Below, piece by piece: positions 55,331-64,000 of a stretch of DNA of 64,000 nucleotides. Every line of letters starts with the position of its first letter. Within the stretch, counting starts at the first letter, position 1. The translations under genes and the position numbers were made by a program. Source of the DNA: Escarpia spicata (lineage: Eukaryota > Annelida > Polychaeta > Sabellida > Siboglinidae); the NCBI GenBank assembly GCA_963995525.1, contig OZ023218.1, forward strand, positions 50,324,181 through 50,388,180, given 5' to 3'. The notes below the pieces were generated by a model, which was not told the origin of the DNA, did not search any database, and saw only the letters and a list, made by a program, of their open reading frames with translations.

Positions 55331-57140
55331 AAATAGGAGAGGAACGTTTCGTTTAATGTCATGCTTTTATACAATTTAGCATTGATCGCATTTGTTTGTT
55401 ATTATATTTGTATTAGTAAATGAGTGTTCAAAAAAGGTGAAAGGTGCATATCCCGATAATGTATTATATTTGTGGCATTTTTAATAACCTAATGCACAGA
55501 ATGTAAATGTGAGATTGATTGGAAATTTTAATTTGAGAGACATCTTGTAGTTTTGTATGTAGAAAAATAACATAAAATAAGAAAGATGATTTAATATAAT
55601 GAATGCAAGAAGACCTTGTCATGGGAGAGGTGTAGAGCGTACAGTATTTAAACGGTTTTACAAGCCACTTTACATGAATATATATAGTAACATACTAATG
55701 AATTTCATAGCAACAGAATAAATACATATCCCTTTTCTATTTTGGTTACAGCCGCGATGCTTCTAGATAGGCGTTGGGAACAGAAATAAGGCGAGAATTC
55801 TGCTACAGAGAAACCAATCGCTACTGTCCGGCAAGCTTTCCTGCAGCTAACAGATGTCAATCAAAGTGCCAGGAACAATGTCACTAAACCTGTCGTGTAT
55901 TGCTAGGTCCCATTCTACGACTCCCAGTTGCATAAACCGCTGCCAGCGGCCAGACCAAATCGTGACAATCAAACCGGAAGCTGGGTGTGACGCAGGCGTT
56001 GTACACGTCTTCTGACAAAAGACATTTCGTCATCGTTACGTTATTGCCATCTAGCTTCGAATGAGTGTGATGACGCACACTGCAGTATTTATATATCTGA
56101 AGACGCGTTTGTAATTTGGCTGACGTACTCTTGTTAATTAGTTCGTGTTTTCATATGTAGCCTATCTAATATGGTTGCCTTGTTAATATATTACCAGAAG
56201 TAAAGCGGGTTTTATGAACATTACTAATATATCGTCATTGTCGAACACAATTTAACGTCATCAGCTTTGTTTCCACAGAATAGACCGGATTAGGTAAACC
56301 GGATATACTTCACATGTACGACAAATAAGTAGCTTGGAACAATAATTAACAGATCCCTATGTTGAGGTTTGCCTACGTCACAATCAAAATTATACATGTG
56401 ACCTCCGTCAAGCTTTATCTTTGCCAATTGTGTTGACAACGGTTATATATGTGAATTACATTACTATTCCGGCATGACAATTCTTACATCAAACAGTCCC
56501 GCATACAGTTGTCACAAAAATGCCTTAGATTTTTGTCATGAAGAAAATCTTTGTGGGCTAAAATGTCAATAAAATATCCGATGGGATGTCTAAAAGCACC
56601 CTTGGCAAACCATTCTATATATTTTTTTAATTAATTAGAAAAACTCTAGAAATATATAGAATTCAAAAAATGTATGTATAATTTAATAAGGAATTTATGC
56701 GGCCACACAAATTATAAAATTTCTATAGAAAATATATATAATTGTTATTGCCACATTACAGCATGTTTATTGCCTCATGAATGTTTATGGAAAATCTATA
56801 GAAATCTATATAAAAACAATATTAGGCTTACATAGAAAATGTTCTGTAAACATCCTGTAGAATAATATCTACTGTAGAATTTTTTGCTATGGGTCCGGTG
56901 TTCGGCATCCATTTTTGAAGGCTTGACGGAACTTTTGTTTTATGTTTGGCGTTTAGTGTATCTAATTAATCTTGGCATCGATTTCTCAGAGCCTAACTGT
57001 TGAACCAATATTTGTCGAGCAACTCTCGCACTCGTACGGATGTGTTCAGGTCTACACACTCCGATATTTAGTTAAAAAAATTACGACGCGTCCACCAATA
57101 AGGATTATAACCTATAATAATTTACACGCCTCTGATGTCA
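55331..57140. other. No gene recognised
   Basis: About 1.8 kb, AT-rich. The 64-codon minus ORF at 55884-56078 lies in a less AT-rich patch but has no motif. 56600-56880 contains repeated 'tatagaa' and 'aaaatctatag'-like short words. Confidence 0.5.
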
Positions 57141-57144
57141 CAGT

Positions 57145-57146
57145 AA

Positions 57147-57181
<35 letters not shown>

Positions 57182-57255
57182 ATAGTAGCAATAGTAGCAA
57201 TAGTAGCAATAGTAGCAATAGTATTATTATTATTAGTAGTAGTAGTAATAGTAGC

Positions 57256-57310
<55 letters not shown>

Positions 57311-57319
57311 ATAATAGTA

Positions 57320-57352
<33 letters not shown>

Positions 57353-57353
57353 A

Positions 57354-57403
<50 letters not shown>

Positions 57404-57491
57404 ATAGTAGTAGTAGTAGTAATAGTAGTAGTAGTAGTAGTAGTAGTAATAGTAGTAGTAGTAGTAATAGTAGTAGTAGTAGTAGTATTAA

Positions 57492-57551
<60 letters not shown>

Positions 57552-57565
57552 CAGTAGTAGTAGTT
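57145..57565. repeat. (TAG)n trinucleotide microsatellite, ~420 bp
   Basis: AGT/TAG triplets almost throughout, with scattered aat, agc, tat and gaa interruptions, the largest cluster at 57180-57250. Long poly-Val and poly-Thr ORFs on the two strands are artefacts. Confidence 0.95.
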
Positions 57566-59295
57566 ATGCACAATATTTATTTATAACGTAAACCTCAACA
57601 TGTTTTCCTAATGGTAGTATTCTTGAAAAACATTAAGGACATTTTGCTATTTTTGGAACCTTCTTTTAAGACCCTTCTTTTTTAAGGCGAACTTCCCTCC
57701 CGAACCCCCTGCACGTTTTCACGCCGAATCAGATACGTGGCTATTAATAAATGCCAACAGAAAAACTGTAAAGTGTAAACATAACCGAATGCATGCCATA
57801 AAGTTATACGATTTATATATGTCGTCCATTCATGGCAAAGCCGTCTTAGCTGCTAAATGGAGTCTAATCGGGCGTGTGTTCCATGTGCCACCCGATTCAC
57901 CCGTCCAGCGAGCGATCGATACAAATTTCGTGAACACGGGTGTCACCACCAAAGGGGTCGACCGCTGACGACTCTGCCAACGGCGTTGATTTGAGTGCGG
58001 ACCTGCGACACGTCGGTCGTAGACTACGATGCCTCGCCGACGTTGACGCTCTGCGCGCATTCGACCGTGAACAGTGCGAGAGTCGGGACGGGATCTTTAC
58101 ACATGAGAATGCATCATAGGCATCCGTGGAAATTATCTTTTGAATTATTTGTTTACATATTTTTTATTACACTCTAATATATATATATAACATATTTTTG
58201 CTATTTGTCTATAGTAGTTTTGTCAAATTCTACAGAGAATCATCCACGATAAAACTAAATCAATATATGAAGTGAGAGCTATGACAGCAAGACGCTTCCG
58301 CCTCACGCGTATATATATATATATATATATACATCATATGCATGCAAACTTATGATATGATGTTATGCAAGCTAATAATAATAATAGTAATAATAATAAT
58401 AACAATACATTAAATTAGCTTATTAAGCAGAAAAAGGCTAAACGTAAGATGTATGTTCCATGATTGATTATCATTTCATTATATAATGTGCTTAAGACCA
58501 CAATACGAATATAAAGCAATAGGCCTGCTTGTTGAATTGCCCGCAGCAGTTCATTGCATCATAAACACATTGACTGACACTCGAATATTTACGACAATGT
58601 ATAATATATGTTGACGGACATCAAATTTACATAGAAGTAACTTGTTTGTAACTGACATATATTTACTTGCTCCATCTCTTCAGTTGCAATCTTCTCGGAA
58701 ATACCCGAGCTGCTCAGACAGACAAATTCGAACGTTTTGTATACATCGAAAGGACTTTTCGACATAAAATCACCTACTCGCAGCGTCTGTATTGCCTTGG
58801 GTGAGCGAAGCTTTCACTAGTCGCCACACGCTAGGCGACTAAATTAAACTGAGCTATAGCGTACTGAACGACTGTGTAGGTCAAGCTTCGGTAGTAGCAA
58901 CAGCGTAATCAATAAAGGTATGTCAGGCGTGACGAGAGAGCCGCAGAAAGGCCTTTTGTGTACATAAATAGAATTGCAGTAGGTAACACTAACAAAGACG
59001 AGATCTTAGGCGTGGTCACGACACACCGTCACGTCAACTGGTTCAGAGTTGTATCACTACGCTGAATTAATATAGTTCGTCAAGAACAAGTGAGTGTTCG
59101 TTAACACTGCATAAATATGCATAATCTACTCGATGACACATAGGCTTACATTTTCCGGAGACTGCTTTTCAACAGGTAAACAGTTAATTAATCGTGAGCC
59201 AACCGTTTGACAGTATCATACAATGTGTGAAATATCGTGGGCGGGCACACGTAGGTCAGTAAGGTGAAGGACCGCGGTGACGTGATACACGGCAT
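57566..59295. other. No gene recognised; GC-rich patch and TA repeats
   Basis: 57830-58090 is relatively GC- and CpG-rich and holds overlapping ORFs on both strands with no motif. (TA)n lies at 58178-58190 and 58311-58331, and (AAT)n at 58374-58410. It could be upstream DNA of the candidate first exon at 59371. Confidence 0.4.
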
Positions 59296-59300
59296 TGCAC

Positions 59301-59337
59301 TATTTAGTTGGCGCTCAACAGTCGAGTTGTTTCAGTC
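59301..59337 (+). promoter_or_regulatory. Candidate core promoter: TATA-like box and Inr
   Basis: TATTTAG at 59301-59307 and TTCAGTC at 59331-59337 are spaced as a TATA box and initiator would be, with the putative start A at 59334. Both are common by chance; weight comes only from the short ORF and donor that follow. Confidence 0.2.
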
Positions 59338-59370
59338 GACACTGTTACCAAGGAAAGAAGACGGAAAGAC

Positions 59371-59404
59371 ATGACGAATCTACTCTGGCTGAAGCGTTGC
59401 ACAG
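59371..59404 (+). CDS. Candidate first coding exon (11 codons plus 1 base)
   Basis: ATG at 59371 opens MTNLLWLKRCT and runs to acag|gtagct, a reasonable splice donor with GT at 59405. The start lies 37 bases after the putative transcription start. Downstream plus-strand sequence holds only minus-strand LINEs to 62075, which could sit in an intron. No later exon is identified. It might equally be chance. Confidence 0.2.
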
Positions 59405-59429
59405 GTAGCTCCTTTCATTGTTTATAAAT

Positions 59430-60918
59430 TATTTATTATTATTACTAGCATTTCTATAGCGCCATATCTCCGGGACCAGCCCGTTCATAGGCGCGTACAC
59501 ACATTGTAAGACGTACATGGAAACAAATGTAAAAATATATATGTATAAAGATGCCGGTAAATGTAATAATTATTAAGATTGACAAGATTGTATATATATA
59601 ATGTGACTAAAATACATGACATATTTGCACAAATATTGAGATAATTAATTAAAAGAATATATATTATGATATATAAAATTATATTAAAAGATAAAAAAGA
59701 ATAAATTAATTAAAATACATTATATAATATAAATTAATTAAATGATTAAATACATGTTCATAAAAACGTGTCCTACAGCACAGTTCCCCAGTCGATGTAC
59801 GCTTGCTTAAATAGATACGTTTTAAGGCAAGTTTTGAATTTATCCAAAGTCTCTATTTGACGAACGTTTATTGGTAGAGCGTTCCAGAGCGTAGGTCCAG
59901 ACACGGAGAAAGCTCGTCTGCCGTAGCCCTTGTTGTAGCGCGGGACTACAAGCAGATGTAGATCAGCAGATCGGAGGTTGCGGGTGGGCGTATACGGTAT
60001 TATGAGATCTTGGATATACGCTGGAGCAAGACCATGTAAAGCCGTGAAAACAAGGTCCAGCAGTTTGTACTGGATACGCCAGCGAACTGGAAGCCAATGC
60101 GGTTCGACCAGGACAGGTGTTATGTGCTGGTGCTTTCGGTGTCTTGAAATTAGTCTTGCTGCCGAGTTCTGTACCATCTGCAATTTGTTCATAAGTGCCT
60201 CGGTGATGCCGTACAAGACCGCGTTACTGTAGTCCAGCCGCGTTGTCACCAGGGCGTGGACTAGTGTCTTACATGCATCAGTAGTAAGACAATGTCTTAT
60301 TTTTGAAATTGCGTAGAGATGGTAGTACGCTGATTTGGACATCTGTGACACGTGTGACGACATTGTTAGTCCAGAGTCGATTGTAATCCCGATGTGGCGG
60401 ATGGTCGGTGACGGAACAATGTTACATCCGCATACACTAACACACGAAACGTCATGCAGGTGTTTACGATTTGGTGCCGAGATGATAATAGCCTCGGTCT
60501 TGTTTTCGTTCAGCAGTAGATTGTGGTCTGACATCCACTGCTTCGCTTCTTCGATGCATCGCTCGATGCGGTCAACCGCAACAGCGGCTTCTCCATCCCG
60601 CGTTCCACTCAAGTCAACATACAATTGGGCGTCATCTGCATAAAGATGGTATTGCAGCTTGTGCCTTCTGAAGATAGCACCCAATGGCAGAGTGTATATG
60701 GAGAAGAGAATTGGGCCCAGCACAGACCCCTGTGGGATGCCAGATTCGAGCAATGTTCTATTTGAGTTGTGGCCACTAATGCACACTTACTGAGTCCGGT
60801 TCGACAGGTATGACTCCAGCCATTTCAGTGCGATGCCTTCAATGCATATGGTCCGCAACTGGTTGATTAATATCGAGTGGTCAACAGTATCAAACGCCGC
60901 ACTCATATCGAGCAGCAC
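59430..60918 (-). mobile_element. 5'-truncated L2-like LINE, almost intact ORF
   Basis: The minus-strand 3' end is (ATT)n at 59430-59443 preceded by 'tatggcgctatagaaatgct'. The coding part runs from 60918 to 59773. The copy stops in the RT palm (LDMSAAFDTVDHSILI) at 60918, exactly where the 3' tail of the next LINE starts. Only one stop is visible in about 1.15 kb of coding sequence, so it is among the youngest LINEs in the window. Confidence 0.9.
59773..60918 (-). pseudogene. L2-like reverse transcriptase, one in-frame stop
   Basis: The frame begins LLDMSAAFDTVDHSILINQL (RT motif A) and EGIALKWLESYLSNRTQ, then a TAA at 60789-60787. It continues without interruption for 337 codons: SGIPQGSVLGPILFSIYTLP, the catalytic YHLYADDAQLYVDL, RHIGITIDSGLTM, TTRLDYSNAVLYGI, KLQMVQNSAARLISRHRKHQ, HWLPVRWRIQYKLLDLVF, RAFSVSGPTLWNALPINVRQ and a C-terminus at YIDWGTVL. 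The N-terminal half of the RT and the endonuclease are missing through 5' truncation. Confidence 0.9.
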
Positions 60919-62075
60919 TTTTATTATTATAAAGCATTTATAGAGCGCCGTGTGTCCGGATAACAAATCTGCTCAAAGGCGCTGACAATCGTAGAGTATA
61001 AGTAAAATACATTAATTGACCTAAAACATATTAAATAGAAATATTAAATACAAAGGTAAACGAATATGATTTTAAAATAGCATATAAAATGACATAAAAT
61101 GTCAGATAGGTAAACCTGAATAAAAGTAAAAATATATATATTTACAAGTGTGTATATTATACATAAATTAAATGAATTAGCCGTTTAAATACCTAAAATA
61201 AATAATGTGCTTAAATTAAGTTTCATAAATACATATAATATGCTAATACAATTTATAATAATAAATAAATAACTGCAACCTAAGTACATAACCGAATGTC
61301 AACATTGCACAAATGTCACTGATGAGGACTGCAAAGTTCTTTGAAGGCCTGCCGAAATAAGTGTGTCTTTAAGAATGATTTGAAAGTGGCAACGCAGTTT
61401 GCATGCCTGACTGCATGAGGCAGGGCATTCCACAGGATCGGGCCAGCCACCGAGAAGGAACGACGGCCATAATGTTCAAGGTGATATCTCGGAACAGTCA
61501 GCAGACCTTGTTCGGCCGATCTAAGTGATCTGGTCGGCGTGTAGGATGTCACGAGCGATGAAATGTACGCATGGCCGAGATGATGCACTGCACGATATAC
61601 CAGCAGTGACAGCTTGAATTCGATCCGCTGGCGTATAGGCAACCAGTGCAGTCGGTACAGAACTGGTGTTATATGTTCTCGTTTCCTTGTCCCGGTAACG
61701 AGACGTGCTGCGGAATTCTGTACCATCTGCAGCTTTCGCAAGTGCGTCTCCGGCAGACCGTATAACACTGCGTTGCCGTAATCAATACGTGACATGACTA
61801 AGGCGTTCACAATGGTTCTGCAGGCATTAGTGGTAAGACATTTCCGAATTAACGCGATGCTTCGGAGGTGACAATATGCAAACACGACACACTTGATTCG
61901 TCATCGACGTAGTGTTGTCGAGTAGAATGCCGATGTCACGGATAACCGGCTTCGGCGAAACAGCATAGCCACATACATCAATGACCTGGTCAACAGGCGG
62001 GTGAACAAGTTTCCGATTGTTCACTGCAGATATGACGATCACCTCGGTTTTGTTCTCTTTAAGCAGGAGCAATCG
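60919..62075 (-). mobile_element. 5'-truncated L2-like LINE, second of a head-to-tail pair
   Basis: Its (ATT)n tail (60919-60930) abuts the broken 5' end of the LINE below. 61885-61316 (189 codons) covers TNACRTIVNALVMSRIDYGN, LRKLQMVQNSAARLVTGTRK, LHWLPIRQRIEFKLSLLVYR and SFSVAGPILWNALPHAVRHA. After a frameshift, 62072-61890 gives LLLKENKTEVIVISAVNNRK and VIRDIGILLDNTTSM. Similarity ends at ~62075, so no catalytic motif is present. It is related to, but clearly diverged from, the copy at 59430-60918. Confidence 0.85.
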
Positions 62076-62079
62076 ACAA

Positions 62080-62640
62080 AAACATTTGGTATCGGATGTT
62101 CCGGCCGAGGGCCGAACCGTCCGTTTTTGCAACTGGTGACCGCGTTGACGTGGGCCGAATCAACCGCTTATGTAGCCGGAGTCAGCATGCTCCATGGGCC
62201 GAACCGTCCATACTGCTCCTGTTGCAAAATCTGACTTGTGACTGGACGTATTCTAACTGGCGGTTGTTATTATAATCGCTTGTCGTATCGTAAGGCTCCT
62301 TTGGTAATCGACCGTAACTGTATTGTAAGCACGTGCATGTTTTAACTAGAAACTTGTCAATAATAATTATATTACTTGAAACTCTTTCAACATGGGAGGT
62401 CTCCTTTGGAAATCGGTAAATATTTCAAGAATTTTTTTATGAATATCGATCTTTCATTGGTGTTTTCATAAATATATATTATATAACCATAAATATGTAT
62501 AATATTAGACTCCTTTGTTTGGATCTGGATATATACACTCGGCAAAGTCCTGATGGGATATTGCGCGGATGTGACCACGTGACCGGTCCAGTGTCCTACG
62601 TACATGCGCTAACTATTTACACTATTTGCAAGTCTCGTTC
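62080..62640. other. No gene; 'gggccgaa' repeats
   Basis: 62095-62215 has several 'gggccgaaccgtcc' or 'tgggccgaat' words, and relatives recur at 63030-63100. No coding evidence. Possibly a decayed repeat. Confidence 0.45.
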
Positions 62641-62641
62641 A

Positions 62642-62833
62642 CTAACAGGTCTCTCGGGGTCGGCGACGGAACACATTCACTGACTCGACCACGACAACAT
62701 TGTCTGGCAGAGAGTTCCAAGCTATAATGGTCCTATATAGAAAGACGAACTGGCAGACCTCCAACTCAGGATCTGCGATTGGCGTGGTGTACGGGGCGTG
62801 GCGCAGGATGGTACAAAGTGGTGATATCTGCAA
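62642..62833 (-). mobile_element. Small LINE C-terminal fragment
   Basis: The minus frame reads ELEVCQFVFLYRTIIAWNSL and PDNVVVVESVNVF before a stop. 'RTI..WNSLP..VV...SV..F' is the standard last segment of Jockey/CR1-group ORF2 proteins. Nothing upstream is recognisable. Confidence 0.6.
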
Positions 62834-64000
62834 GTCTTTTCATAACTTTTAAGATTATGCCAAGTCTGGCATATGCCATCCTGGTTTGGTGGGACTCCCA
62901 TTTTAACTCTAGTACCATGTCGGGTGAAAGCACGGGCGTCTGTGTGCGAATTCATATTGTATGACCACTCGACACACAACGTGGGCGGAATCATCCATCC
63001 TTAGATTTCCGCCGCTTTGAATTCCATATATCGCGTTGGCCGAAACCGAACTGCGGATTATTGTGAAGTGGGCGGAATGATCGATCTGCGTGGGCCGAAA
63101 CATATGGGACCCACGCAATACAACCCGTTCAATACAGGTGTGATGTTACCATGCCTACTCGTGCACTGATACAACAACTCTGGCGGCCTAGTTCTGCACT
63201 CATTCCAAGCTAGCTGTGTATTGACGTATCATTCCTTAGAGTATAAACTGCCTCTTAAATCGCAATGTCTTTGTTTGTGGTTCTTTGTACTCGGCAACAG
63301 TGCTTTGTACGACTCTCATACCGACAAACAAAGTAGACGCCGCAAGTGTTCAAATATATTCTTTCACCTTCCGTACGTTTATGTTTAAGACGCTCGAGCG
63401 ATGGTTGATGAATGTTTATACGCAAACATTAAATCGACCAATTACGACAATTGTGTACAGTTAGTTGATTAAAGTAATAACAACGACAGTTTTTTCGTGT
63501 TAGATGTCACCTTATTACATGTACAGTTTTATCCAAAACTCACCGAGACTCACCGCGACTTATGTTGTTTTTAACTCTGGCCTTTACCCCACCTGAAACT
63601 ACTGCTGTCTTGCGAAAGAACCACGCCCGTATATAATGAACGTACATTAATTTTTGGTATCCCATTTCATGTGCTACTTCCGCTCGGTACCCCCTCACCC
63701 CCAGTGTATGTATGATTACATGTATTACAACATTTTACATGCAGCCCTTTCTCTGTTTGTATAGAGTTACACCAACCATTGCGTAGATTGATAATGGGCA
63801 ATCCAAATGTATTAATTCACAGGGATTTCCATTGTGCACAGACAGGTACATAAAGATTACATATATACCACATATGATATGTACTACAATTTGTACATAT
63901 ATACTAATTTCCATTCTAGCTAGTTATTGAATAAAAATCCCTTGAATGCTGTTAGACATATTTGCAGACCACACGAATTGTCATAGATTTACAATCTATA
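62834..64000. other. No gene recognised to window end
   Basis: Short ORFs only. 'gggcggaatc' and 'gggccgaaa' words at 62990-63110 echo 62095-62215. From 63120 to the end nothing coding or repetitive is supported. Confidence 0.5.

Noticed and set aside
56972..57586. 204-codon poly-Val ORF and 153-codon poly-Thr ORF
   Set aside because: Both come from the TAG trinucleotide array on opposite strands.

Overview
The window looks like transposon-rich, AT-rich DNA from an animal nuclear genome, most likely a marine invertebrate. It holds many decayed LINEs (CR1-like, L2-like, RTE-like and two further Jockey/CR1-group families), DNA transposons with terminal inverted repeats, a tRNA-derived SINE, and long (AC)n, (TA)n and (TAG)n tracts. 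A CR1-like element carrying a 2A peptide fits published reports from sea urchins, lancelets and molluscs, but I cannot name the species. I see no intact, unambiguous host gene. The only host-like signals are a damaged FAR1/ZSWIM-like exon (5081-5330, minus) and a weak promoter plus first-exon candidate (59301-59404, plus).

Layout: 70-955 is a LINE reverse transcriptase (RT) relic. 961-4800 is unrecognised. 6070-11153 is a complete-ended DNA transposon: TIRs of about 400 bp, a 3-bp ATA duplication, three tandem copies of its 5' gene end, and a broken protein of an invertebrate transposon family. 11279-20016 is a LINE pile-up: an L2-like 3' end, then a nearly full-length CR1 (PHD finger and SGNH esterase in ORF1; endonuclease and RT in ORF2) whose 5' UTR is split by another LINE. 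20150-27110 holds microsatellites, two copies of one SINE family, an RTE fragment, an L2-like LINE and two CR1 ORF1 fragments.

27690-35530 is a very large imperfect inverted repeat whose arms contain a degenerate tandem repeat of about 190 bp. An L2-like LINE and a CR1-like LINE interrupt its right arm. The CR1-like LINE has one intact and one decayed 2A motif upstream of a PHD finger. 36236-41170 has an L2-like LINE, a LINE relic, a pogo-like MITE and an RTE tail. 41990-47416 is the longest two-ORF LINE here, with relatives at 38640-39412 and 53275-55330.

49020-50030 is a foldback-like inverted repeat. 50362-52868 is a TTAA-flanked element inserted in a minisatellite and itself invaded by a CR1 copy. 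57145-57565 is a large TAG microsatellite. 59430-62075 contains two head-to-tail L2-like LINEs, and 62642-62833 is a small LINE fragment.

The elements do not act together as a pathway. What the window records is an order of insertions, because several are nested and their relative ages can be read directly. All family assignments come from motifs read by eye; no database search was run.
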